DNA from: Chloroflexota bacterium
GTDB taxonomy: Bacteria; Chloroflexota; Limnocylindria; Limnocylindrales; CSP1-4
NCBI GenBank assembly: GCA_021785115.1
Contig: JAJYGO010000318.1
Coordinates: 1 to 12,028, forward strand
Direction: 5' to 3'
DNA: 12,028 bases
The position numbers and the translations under genes are program-made. Shown here piece after piece: positions 6,513 to 12,028 of the stretch. The notes beneath the pieces were generated by a model, which was not told where the DNA came from, did not search any database, and worked only from the letters and a program-made list of their open reading frames with translations. Within the stretch, counting starts at the first letter, position 1. The number at the start of each line of letters is the position of its first letter.

Positions 6513-7609
6513 TGATCGGCGACGGGGGCCGGCACGCCGCCCAGCACGTCCTCGAGGACCCCGTCCATCGAGGCGCCCCGCAGCTGCCGGTCGACGTCCA
6601 GGCGCAGGCGGTGCGCCAGCACCGGCCGCGCCACTGCCGCGACGTCGTCGGGGAGGACGAAACCGCGGCCGTCGAGCGCTGCCCAGGCCTGACTGGCCCG
6701 GAAGAGTGCCACGCTGGCCCGCGGGCTGCCGCCCAGGCGCAGGTCACCGTGGGTGCGCGTGACCCGCACCAGGTCCACCAGGTAGCCTTCGACCGCCTCG
6801 CTGACGTGGACCTCGCTGACCGCCGCCCGCAGGGACGCCAGCGTCTCCCGGTCCACCACGGGTTCCACTCGGGCCAGCGGATCCCCGCCGCCCAGGTAGC
6901 GCCGGGCGATGCGGCGCTCCTCGTCGCGACCGGGGTAGCCGAGCCGGATCTGCACCAGGAAGCGGTCCAGCTGCGCCTCGGGAAGCGAGAACGTCCCCTC
7001 CAGCTCCACCGGGTTCTGGGTCGCCACAACCACGAAGGGGTCATCCAGCGGCCGCGACTCCCCCTCCACCGAGACCTGGCGCTCCTGCATCGCCTCGAGC
7101 AGCGCCGATTGGGTGCGGGGCGTGGCGCGGTTGATCTCGTCCACCAGGAGCACGTTGGTGAAGATGGGCCCCGGCATGAACCGCAGGCGGCCGCCGTCGA
7201 GGATGGCGGCGCCGGTCACGTCCGTGGGAAGCAGGTCCGGGGTGCCCTGCACGCGGCCGAACGAGAGGCCCAGCGAACGCGCGAAGGCACGCGCGATCAG
7301 CGTCTTGCCGACGCCCGGGACGTCCTCGATGAGCGCGTGGCCGTCGGCGAGCAGGGCCACGGCGAGCAGGCGGAGGGCGGCCGCGTCACCCACGACCGCG
7401 CGGCCCACCGATGCCTGGAGGTCGCGCCAGAAGCGGCCCAGCCGGGCTGGCGCAAGGGGGGTGACGGCGGCCGAGCCGGTGGCAAACGGGGCCGGGCCGG
7501 TGGCAGATGGGGCCGGCTCCGTCGCGGGCGCGGACGCCCGGGGTGCGCCACGGTCGGTGTCGTGCCCGGAGAGCGCGGTGGCGCGCTCCAGGGGGATGGT
7601 CTCGTTCAT
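6509..7609 (-). CDS. MoxR family AAA+ ATPase
   Basis: MoxR ATPases are AAA+ chaperone-like proteins that work with vWA/DUF58 partners. This 366-aa protein has a Pro/Ala-rich leader (about 20-52), then the ATPase: Walker A DVPGVGKT (96-103), Walker B VLLVDEIN (153-160), sensor 1 ATQNP (196-200), LDRF (214-217) and sensor 2 GSPRAS (294-299). The family-specific QGTPDLLPTDVTG and MPGPIFTNVLLVDE are present. I start it at ATG 7609 (MNETIPLERA), which overlaps the Nudix stop as ATGA; the open frame upstream to 7972 is antisense-like sequence over the Nudix gene. Its 3' end overlaps the DUF58 gene by four bases. Family is certain; the substrate is unknown. Confidence 0.95.
   Translation of the reverse strand: MNETIPLERATALSGHDTDRGAPRASAPATEPAPSATGPAPFATGSAAVTPLAPARLGRFWRDLQASVGRAVVGDAAALRLLAVALLADGHALIEDVPGVGKTLIARAFARSLGLSFGRVQGTPDLLPTDVTGAAILDGGRLRFMPGPIFTNVLLVDEINRATPRTQSALLEAMQERQVSVEGESRPLDDPFVVVATQNPVELEGTFSLPEAQLDRFLVQIRLGYPGRDEERRIARRYLGGGDPLARVEPVVDRETLASLRAAVSEVHVSEAVEGYLVDLVRVTRTHGDLRLGGSPRASVALFRASQAWAALDGRGFVLPDDVAAVARPVLAHRLRLDVDRQLRGASMDGVLEDVLGGVPAPVADQ
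7475..7516. repeat. Imperfect 21-bp tandem repeat inside the MoxR leader
   Basis: Two copies of GCCGGTGGCARAYGGGGCCG (7475-7494 and 7496-7515) sit in the codons for the Pro/Ala-rich N-terminal linker, where the protein repeats an ATGxAP-like unit. This looks like slippage-type duplication in a disordered linker rather than a regulatory element. Confidence 0.6.
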
Positions 7610-8052
7610 TCCGACTCCTCGTCGCCGACGGGCAGCCCGAACGCCCGGCGCGCGATGTCCCTGTCGCCCTCGTGCGCCAGGCGCTCGAGGGCATCCTCGA
7701 GGGTGACGTAGCTCCCGGCCGTGAAGAGCGGCTCGGGACGCAGCTCGCCGCCCACCGGGTGTGCGACGAACCAGTCGACGCTCTTGCGGTTGCGGTAGCC
7801 GCGACGCCGGTCGGCGAACTCGTAGCGCGTGGTGCCGAGCCGGTCGTCGATCTCGATCTGGACGCCGGTCTCCTCGCGGACCTCCCGGACCGCGGCCTGC
7901 TCGGCCGTCTCGCCCTCCTCCAGGTGCCCCTTCGGGAAGACCCACTCCCTGCGCGTCTTCAGGATCAGGCACCGGCCCTCCTGGACGACCACGGCCCCGG
8001 CCGAACGATGCACGATCGTGACCGGCCGACGCGTGGGCTCGCGTCCCATCAT
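7606..8052 (-). CDS. Nudix hydrolase
   Basis: Nudix enzymes hydrolyse nucleoside diphosphates linked to another group. The 148-aa protein carries a complete Nudix box at residues 42-64, fitting GX5EX7REUXEEXGU: G42, E48, R56-E57, E60-E61, G63. The preceding RREWVFPKGHLEEGE and the C-terminal YVTLEDALERLAHEGDRDI resemble the diadenosine polyphosphate / MutT-like branch, but the substrate cannot be fixed from this. The start is ambiguous among GTG 8055, ATG 8052 and ATG 8049, all after AAGGAGG. I chose 8052, whose A is shared with the MFS stop (TGATG). The stop overlaps the MoxR start as ATGA. Tight coupling to the fluoride-switched MFS gene suggests it is co-expressed with it. Confidence 0.92.
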   Translation of the reverse strand: MMGREPTRRPVTIVHRSAGAVVVQEGRCLILKTRREWVFPKGHLEEGETAEQAAVREVREETGVQIEIDDRLGTTRYEFADRRRGYRNRKSVDWFVAHPVGGELRPEPLFTAGSYVTLEDALERLAHEGDRDIARRAFGLPVGDEESE

Positions 8053-9254
8053 CACGCTGTCCTCCTTGCGCCGGCGACCTGCCGGCGATGCACGACGACG
8101 ATCAGCGGCACGACCAGCAGCTCGGCCACCACCGAGAAGACGACCAGGGCAGGCAGGGAGGCGTCGTACAGCACGCCCATCGCGGCACTGCCCAGGAACC
8201 AGGCCACCCCGTACAGCAGGTTGAAGAGCCCGTAGGCGGACGCGATCCGCCTCGTGGGCACCATGCCGGCCACCGCGGCCGCCATGATCGATTCGTGGAC
8301 GCCCATGCCCAGACCCCACAGGAGCGTCCCGATGAACGCCTCGGGAGGGGCGCCGAGGAACACGAGCGGCGCGAAGCACGCCGCGGCCAGGGTCAGCGGC
8401 ACCAGCACCACGATCCCGGCCCGGTCGAAGAGGCGGCCGAGCGCCAGGGACCCCAGTCCGCTCGCCGCCATCGCCGCCGAATAGAAGAGCGGCACCCAGG
8501 TGGCAGGGACGGTCCGTGCCTGCTGGAAATGGAAGGCCATCAGGGAGAAGTCGGCGAACCCGGCGGCCGCCAGCATGGTCGCCGCGAGGTAGATCCACAG
8601 CTCGCGGGGGAGGCCGCCCGTGTGGACGTCCGCGGGACGGGCGGCCAGGCTACCGGGATCCGGGTAGGCGATCCGCGCGACGGCCAGGGTCCCGAGCGTC
8701 AGCACCGCCGGGATCAGCAGCATCGCGAACGCGACCTGGTACTGGCCGCGCGCCGCCAGCACGGCGGCCGCGACCAGCGGCCCGATCAGCGCGCCGAGCT
8801 GGTCGAGCGCCTCGTGGAGCCCGAACCCCCAGCCCCGCCCGATCTCGCCCGTCGCGTGGGCCAGCATCGCATCGCGGGGCGGGTTGCGCAGCGCCTTGCC
8901 GACCCGTTCGAGCGCGATCAGCACCGCCGCCACCTGCCAGCTGCCGGCCAGCGCCAGGGCCGGGACGGCCGCCATCTGGACCACGTAGCCGGTCAGCGTG
9001 ATCGGCCAGTACCGGCCCGTGAGGTCGCTCAGGCGACCCGAGACGATGCGCAGCGCGTATCCCAGCAGCTCCCCGCCACCGGCCACCACGCCGACCACCG
9101 TGGCGCTGGCGCCCAGGACGGCGAGGTACGGGCCCGTGATGCTGCGCGAGCCCTCGTAGGTCATGTCGGCGAAGAGACTGACGACGCCGATGAGCACGAC
9201 GAACCGCAGGGCGGCGCTGCGGTTCGTCGACGGGTCACGCCGGGCGACCGTCAT
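8052..9254 (-). CDS. Major facilitator superfamily transporter, first gene after a fluoride riboswitch
   Basis: The 400-aa protein has the length and alternating hydrophobic pattern of a 12-span MFS permease. The loop 2-3 motif is GRLSDLTGR (73-81), with a related GRLFDRAG (273-280) in the second half. Charged residues fall in or near predicted spans: FADMTYEGSRS (28-38; D30, E34), GGGELLGYALR (59-69; E62), GFGLHEALDQ (143-152; H147, E148, D151) and GMGVHES (316-322), a pattern hinting at a cation- or proton-coupled exporter. I start it at ATG 9254, with GGGCGAG upstream; the frame stays open to 9329 but that region is the riboswitch terminator. Its stop runs into the Nudix start (TGATG). The substrate is not known from sequence; the upstream fluoride switch suggests fluoride or a fluoride-stress product. 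Confidence 0.9.
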   Translation of the reverse strand: MTVARRDPSTNRSAALRFVVLIGVVSLFADMTYEGSRSITGPYLAVLGASATVVGVVAGGGELLGYALRIVSGRLSDLTGRYWPITLTGYVVQMAAVPALALAGSWQVAAVLIALERVGKALRNPPRDAMLAHATGEIGRGWGFGLHEALDQLGALIGPLVAAAVLAARGQYQVAFAMLLIPAVLTLGTLAVARIAYPDPGSLAARPADVHTGGLPRELWIYLAATMLAAAGFADFSLMAFHFQQARTVPATWVPLFYSAAMAASGLGSLALGRLFDRAGIVVLVPLTLAAACFAPLVFLGAPPEAFIGTLLWGLGMGVHESIMAAAVAGMVPTRRIASAYGLFNLLYGVAWFLGSAAMGVLYDASLPALVVFSVVAELLVVPLIVVVHRRQVAGARRTA

Positions 9255-9286
9255 CGGACTCGCCCGCGCTGCGCGATGCTGCTCAT
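9251..9286 (-). CDS. Possible 11-codon leader peptide coupled to the MFS gene
   Basis: On the minus strand an ATG at 9286 has GAGG five bases before it and encodes MSSIAQRGRVR. Its TGA overlaps the MFS start codon as ATGA. It lies between the riboswitch terminator and the MFS gene, so it would be made only on read-through transcripts and may bring ribosomes to the MFS start. Coding is supported only by the ribosome binding site and the overlap. Confidence 0.35.
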   Translation of the reverse strand: MSSIAQRGRVR

Positions 9287-9306
9287 CCCGACCTCGGTGC
9301 ACGCTC

Positions 9307-9341
9307 AAACAAAAAGGCTCCTGGAGCACGCTCCAGAAGCC
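9307..9341 (-). terminator. Rho-independent terminator of the riboswitch expression platform
   Basis: Read on the minus strand, 9341-9330 (GGCTTCTGGAGC) pairs with 9327-9316 (GCTCCAGGAGCC), broken only by one mismatch, and is followed by TTTTTGTTTG (9315-9306). It lies just upstream of the MFS gene, not after any gene, so it works as an attenuator. Its first bases are the same GGCTT that closes the aptamer pseudoknot. Confidence 0.88.
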
Positions 9342-9398
9342 ATCACCCGCCGAACCGGCGGGACCGATCGAATGGCGCGAGCTTCATCGCGCCGATTC
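9335..9398 (-). ncRNA. Fluoride riboswitch aptamer (crcB motif)
   Basis: Minus-strand reading: P1 GGCGCG (9393-9388) / CGCGCC (9379-9374) with loop AUGAAGCU (9387-9380); linker AUUCGAUCGGU (9373-9363); P2 CCCGCCG-GUU-CGGCGGG (9362-9346); then UGAUGGCUUCU (9345-9335). Loop bases AAGCU can pair with GGCUU (9341-9337), the pseudoknot that defines the fluoride aptamer. The order matches the well-known Thermotoga petrophila aptamer: the same 8-nt P1 loop starting AUG, UGAUGG directly after P2, and compensating changes in the pseudoknot (G-C to A-U, C-G to U-G). GAAU/AUUC pairing (9398-9395 with 9373-9370) could extend P1. The linker before P2 is longer than in Thermotoga. A terminator overlaps its 3' end and the MFS gene follows. 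Recognised from memory of the motif, not from a covariance search. Confidence 0.87.
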
Positions 9399-9408
9399 AG
9401 TTGCCGGC

Positions 9409-9414
9409 AGGATA
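9409..9414 (-). promoter_or_regulatory. Candidate -10 box for the fluoride-switched operon
   Basis: TATCCT on the minus strand (9414-9409), within GTTATCCTG, would place the transcript start near 9402, immediately before the aptamer (from 9398). The same hexamer appears in the divergent promoter. I see no good -35 hexamer at 16-18 bp, so the evidence is position plus one box. Confidence 0.4.
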
Positions 9415-9493
9415 ACGCACCCGGCCCGGCATGGTGCGGAATCGGGCCACCCGATCGGGCGGGCCGGTCCCGCCACGGAGAATCGACCCGCGT

Positions 9494-9522
9494 TTGCCGG
9501 GCGCGGGACGCGCCTCTATCCT
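9494..9522 (+). promoter_or_regulatory. Sigma-70-type promoter for the MutS-like gene pair
   Basis: TTGCCG (9494-9499) and TATCCT (9517-9522) are separated by exactly 17 bp, the optimal housekeeping spacing. Transcription would start near 9529 and give a leader of about 86 nt before ATG 9615. The region lies divergent to the fluoride riboswitch, so the two transcription units have separate promoters. Confidence 0.55.
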
Positions 9523-9614
9523 GTCTGCGGCGATGAGGCCCGCCACGCCGCGAGGCAGTCCACACACGCGGCCCAGCCGCTGACGGCTTCTACCTCCAGC
9601 GAGGCCCGGCTCTC

Positions 9615-11150
9615 ATGCCCTTCCAGAGCATCCTCTTTGACGACGTACCGGCTCCCCCCGATCTCGAGTCGCGGCCACAGCCCGACTGCTTCCCGGACCT
9701 GAACCTCGACCAGGTGGTGGCCTCGGTCACGCGGGGCCGCGACGAGTACCGCCTGGCGCCGTTCTTCAACGTGTCGATCCATGACCTCCGGCTGATCGAG
9801 TACCGCCACGAGGTCCTGCGAGATCTCGAGGACCGAGCCCTGCTCGAGCGGATCGGCGCGTTCGCGGGCGGGATGCGCGCCATGCGCGCCGCGGTCGCCC
9901 AGGCCGACCGGTTGCGCTACCCGCTCCAGAAGCAGCGCTGGCACCTGGAAGCCGCCAGGATCTACTGCGACGCCGTGGCGTCCCTGTCGGGCGACCTCGC
10001 CGCGAGCACTGCCGCATCCCGCGGGCTGCAGGCGTTCCGGGCATATCTCGACGGGTATGTGGCGTCCCCCGCGTTCACGAGCCTGCGAGACGACACCGCA
10101 GACGTGGCGGGCCGGCTGGCCGACGTCCGCTACTGCCTGCACATACGGGGCGCCCGGATCCGTGTCACCCGGTACGACGACGAACCCGACTACAGCGCCG
10201 AGGTGCTGGAAGCCTTCGACAAGTTCAAGCGGGCGGCCCCCAGGGACTACCGGTTCACGTTCTCCGCCGGGGCAGAGATGAACCACGTCGAGGCCGCCGT
10301 CCTCGACCGCGTGGCGCGCCTTCACCCGGATGTGTTCACGGCGCTCGCGGGGTACGCGAGGGAGCACCGCGCCTTCGTCGATCCCACGATCCGGAGGTTC
10401 GACCGCGAGATCCAGTTCTACATGGCCTGCCGGGAGTACGTGACCCACCTGGCCGGGATGGGCCTCTCGTTCTGCTACCCGCAGGTGAGCGACCGCTCCA
10501 AGACCGTGCACGTCCGGGACGCCTTCGACGTGGCGCTGGCGGACCGCCTGGCGCGCGACGGCGGGGCCGTCGTGACCAACGACGCGGATCTCTCCGGCCG
10601 GGAGCGGATCCTGGTGGTCTCGGGTCCCAACCAGGGCGGCAAGACCACCTTCGCCCGCATGTTCGGCCAGCTGCACTGGCTGGCCAGCCTGGGCTGGCCG
10701 GTGCCCGGCACCGAGGCCCGGCTCTTCCTGTTCGACCGGCTCTACACCCACTTCGAGCGGGAAGAGGACCTGGAGAACCTGAGCGGCCGGTTCGAGAACG
10801 ACCTGCGCCGGATCCGGGCGATCCTCGACGAGGCGACGCCCGACAGCATCGTGGTGCTGAACGAGAGCTTCAGCGGCACCACCACGGATGACGCGCTCCT
10901 CATCGGCCGGAGGGTCATGGAGGAGATCATCCGCCGCGACATGCTCTGCGTCTCGGTCACGTTCCTCGACGAGCTGTCGGCCATGGGCGAAGCGACGGTC
11001 AGCATGGTGAGCGGAGTGGACGCGCACGATGCGGCACGGCGCACGTTCAAGGTCGTGCGGCGCCCCGCGGACGGGCGCGCGTATGCCTGGGCGATCGCGG
11101 AGAAGTACGGGCTCACCTACCGCGACATCACCGCGAGGCTCGCGCCATGA
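9615..11150 (+). CDS. MutS-like ATPase (first of a tandem pair)
   Basis: The 511-aa protein is a MutS-family DNA-repair-type ATPase lacking the N-terminal mismatch-recognition domain (no Phe-x-Glu). It begins MPFQSILFDD and has FPDLNLDQVV (26-35) and IEYRHEVLRDLED (61-73), a helical lever-like middle, then the ATPase: Walker A GPNQGGKTT (337-345), an ENLSGRFENDLRRI signature (387-400), and Walker B SIVVLNES (411-418) followed by GTTTDDAL. The usual Walker B Asp-Glu is Asn-Glu here. I recall paired genes of this type in several bacterial phyla, often named MutS without known mismatch-repair function. ATG 9615 is taken because the conserved opening starts there; GAGG lies 10 bases upstream. The stop overlaps the next start as ATGA. 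Confidence 0.88.
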   Translation: MPFQSILFDDVPAPPDLESRPQPDCFPDLNLDQVVASVTRGRDEYRLAPFFNVSIHDLRLIEYRHEVLRDLEDRALLERIGAFAGGMRAMRAAVAQADRLRYPLQKQRWHLEAARIYCDAVASLSGDLAASTAASRGLQAFRAYLDGYVASPAFTSLRDDTADVAGRLADVRYCLHIRGARIRVTRYDDEPDYSAEVLEAFDKFKRAAPRDYRFTFSAGAEMNHVEAAVLDRVARLHPDVFTALAGYAREHRAFVDPTIRRFDREIQFYMACREYVTHLAGMGLSFCYPQVSDRSKTVHVRDAFDVALADRLARDGGAVVTNDADLSGRERILVVSGPNQGGKTTFARMFGQLHWLASLGWPVPGTEARLFLFDRLYTHFEREEDLENLSGRFENDLRRIRAILDEATPDSIVVLNESFSGTTTDDALLIGRRVMEEIIRRDMLCVSVTFLDELSAMGEATVSMVSGVDAHDAARRTFKVVRRPADGRAYAWAIAEKYGLTYRDITARLAP

Positions 11151-12028
11151 AGGCGCTGCTGATGCACCGCGACCGGGACTTCGACCCGGACGCCGATCTC
11201 CCGCCGAACGCGCAGGACCTGACGCAGGACCTGGAGCTCGACATCCTCCTGGCGGCCATGTCCGGCGGTGATCCGTTCCTGCTCGGCGTGGCACGCTCGG
11301 CCGTCCTCGTGGGCGTGCAGGACCCCGGCGTGATCGTCTACCGGCAGCGGATCCTGGCCGACTGCCTGCAGCAGCCCGAGGTGGTCCGGGAGCTGTACGC
11401 GATCGCCGAGGAGGCGGTCCTGCGGGAGAAGAAGATCTGGGCGGGCGTGTTCGGCGACCGCTACCCGGAGGGGCTGCTGCACCGCTCGGTGCAGGTCCTG
11501 CAGCTGTTCGTGACCCTGCTCCGACGCATCCGGGGCATCGCCGACGAGCGGGCGGGGGCATTCGCGTCGGAGGGGTTCCGCGCCTTCTTCGCCATGATCG
11601 AGCACGAGCTCGACGACGCCTACATCGCGTCGATCGAGAACCACCTGCGACGCCTGGAGTTCCGCGACGGCCTCCTGATCAGCGCGGAACTCGGCGCGGG
11701 GAACAAGGGCACGCAGTACGTCCTGCGAGGCGCCGTGCGCCGGCGGCAGGGCTGGAAGGACCGCATCCTGCCCGATCGCTCAGGCTTCGTCTACCAGCTC
11801 CCCGACCGCGACGAGGCGGGCTTCCGGGCGCTCTCCGAGCTGCGGGATCGCGGCCTCGCCCTGGTCGCCATCGCCCTCTCCCAGTCGACTGACCACATCC
11901 TGAGCTTCTTCACGATGCTGCGCACCGAGCTGGGCTTCTACGTGGCCTGCCTCAACCTGCACGACCGGCTCGCCGCGGCGGGCGGGCCGGTGGTCTTTCC
12001 CGAAGTGTCGGCGGGGGCCCCGGTACTC
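11147..12028 (+). CDS. MutS-like ATPase (second of the pair, cut by window end)
   Basis: The first 294 residues are visible; the ATPase half lies beyond the window. The protein opens MKALLMHRDRDFDPDADLPP, followed by LTQDLELDILLAAMSGGDPF, VIVYRQRILADCL, GLLHRSVQVLQLF, ISAELGAGNKGTQYVL, ALSELRDRGLALVA and ILSFFTMLRTELGFYVACLN, a helical core I recognise as the partner of the upstream MutS-like protein. The ATG overlaps the preceding TGA (ATGA), so the two are translationally coupled and probably form a heterodimer, in which each subunit would complete the other's ATP site as in other MutS proteins. The pairing is inference from gene order and family. No frameshift is visible up to the window edge. 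Confidence 0.85.
   Translation, partial: MKALLMHRDRDFDPDADLPPNAQDLTQDLELDILLAAMSGGDPFLLGVARSAVLVGVQDPGVIVYRQRILADCLQQPEVVRELYAIAEEAVLREKKIWAGVFGDRYPEGLLHRSVQVLQLFVTLLRRIRGIADERAGAFASEGFRAFFAMIEHELDDAYIASIENHLRRLEFRDGLLISAELGAGNKGTQYVLRGAVRRRQGWKDRILPDRSGFVYQLPDRDEAGFRALSELRDRGLALVAIALSQSTDHILSFFTMLRTELGFYVACLNLHDRLAAAGGPVVFPEVSAGAPVL

Noticed and set aside
7610..7972. Upstream extension of MoxR
   Set aside because: Overlaps the Nudix gene in another frame with Arg/Gly-rich nonsense; ATG 7609 forms the ATGA junction.
9255..9329. Upstream extension of the MFS protein to 9329
   Set aside because: It begins inside the terminator hairpin of the riboswitch and adds a non-hydrophobic, non-MFS segment.
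9316..9341. T-box or guanidine (mini-ykkC) leader as alternative readings of the hairpins upstream of the MFS gene
   Set aside because: No T-box antiterminator sequence and no ACGR loops; the loop-to-3' pseudoknot and UGAUGG after P2 fit the fluoride motif instead.
9516..11561. 681-codon minus-strand open frame opposite the MutS-like genes
   Set aside because: Low-complexity translation and complete overlap with a gene carrying Walker A and B motifs on the plus strand.
1..12028. CRISPR arrays, tRNA or rRNA genes, insertion sequences, integrases
   Set aside because: No spaced repeats, cloverleaf patterns, transposase motifs or terminal inverted repeats were seen; apart from the riboswitch region the window is almost entirely coding.

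Overview
This is a very GC-rich, densely packed window in which almost every gene overlaps or abuts its neighbour. It reads as chromosomal DNA from a high-GC bacterium. The mix of genes (a Kdp pump with a small kdpF, a COG2085 F420/NADP-type reductase, a MoxR-DUF58-DUF4129 cluster and a tandem pair of MutS-like ATPases) would fit a Chloroflexota or actinobacterial lineage. That assignment is inference; there is no marker gene in the window.

Layout. (1) Positions 1-2956, minus strand: a potassium-uptake operon read as a 96-aa protein of unknown function, a receiver-only response regulator, a 30-aa single-span membrane peptide, kdpF, kdpA, and the first 120 codons of kdpB. Upstream of it is a tandem direct repeat with an 11-bp period (3013-3031), a plausible operator for an OmpR/KdpE-type regulator. 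(2) 3119-3742, minus: a COG2085 NADP/F420-dependent oxidoreductase with a strong ribosome binding site. (3) 3851-9254, minus: five genes with overlapping ends: MFS transporter, Nudix hydrolase, MoxR AAA+ ATPase, DUF58 protein, DUF4129 membrane protein. (4) 9255-9614: a 360-bp divergent intergenic region. (5) 9615-12028, plus: two MutS-like ATPase genes joined by an ATGA overlap, the second cut by the window end.

The main discovery is in the intergenic region. On the minus strand, 9335-9393 folds as a fluoride (crcB-motif) riboswitch aptamer: a 6-bp P1 with an 8-nt AUG-starting loop, a P2 hairpin, and UGAUGGCUUCU, whose GGCUU can pair with the P1 loop to make the diagnostic pseudoknot. The same GGCUU begins the 5' arm of a Rho-independent terminator (9307-9341) just ahead of the MFS gene. 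Fluoride binding should therefore hold the pseudoknot and prevent termination. No crcB/fluc or CLC-F gene is present here. The switch instead leads into an MFS transporter and, because the next four genes all overlap, possibly into the Nudix-MoxR-DUF58-DUF4129 set too. This suggests a fluoride-induced MFS exporter or stress operon, with a MutS-like pair diverging from the same control region.
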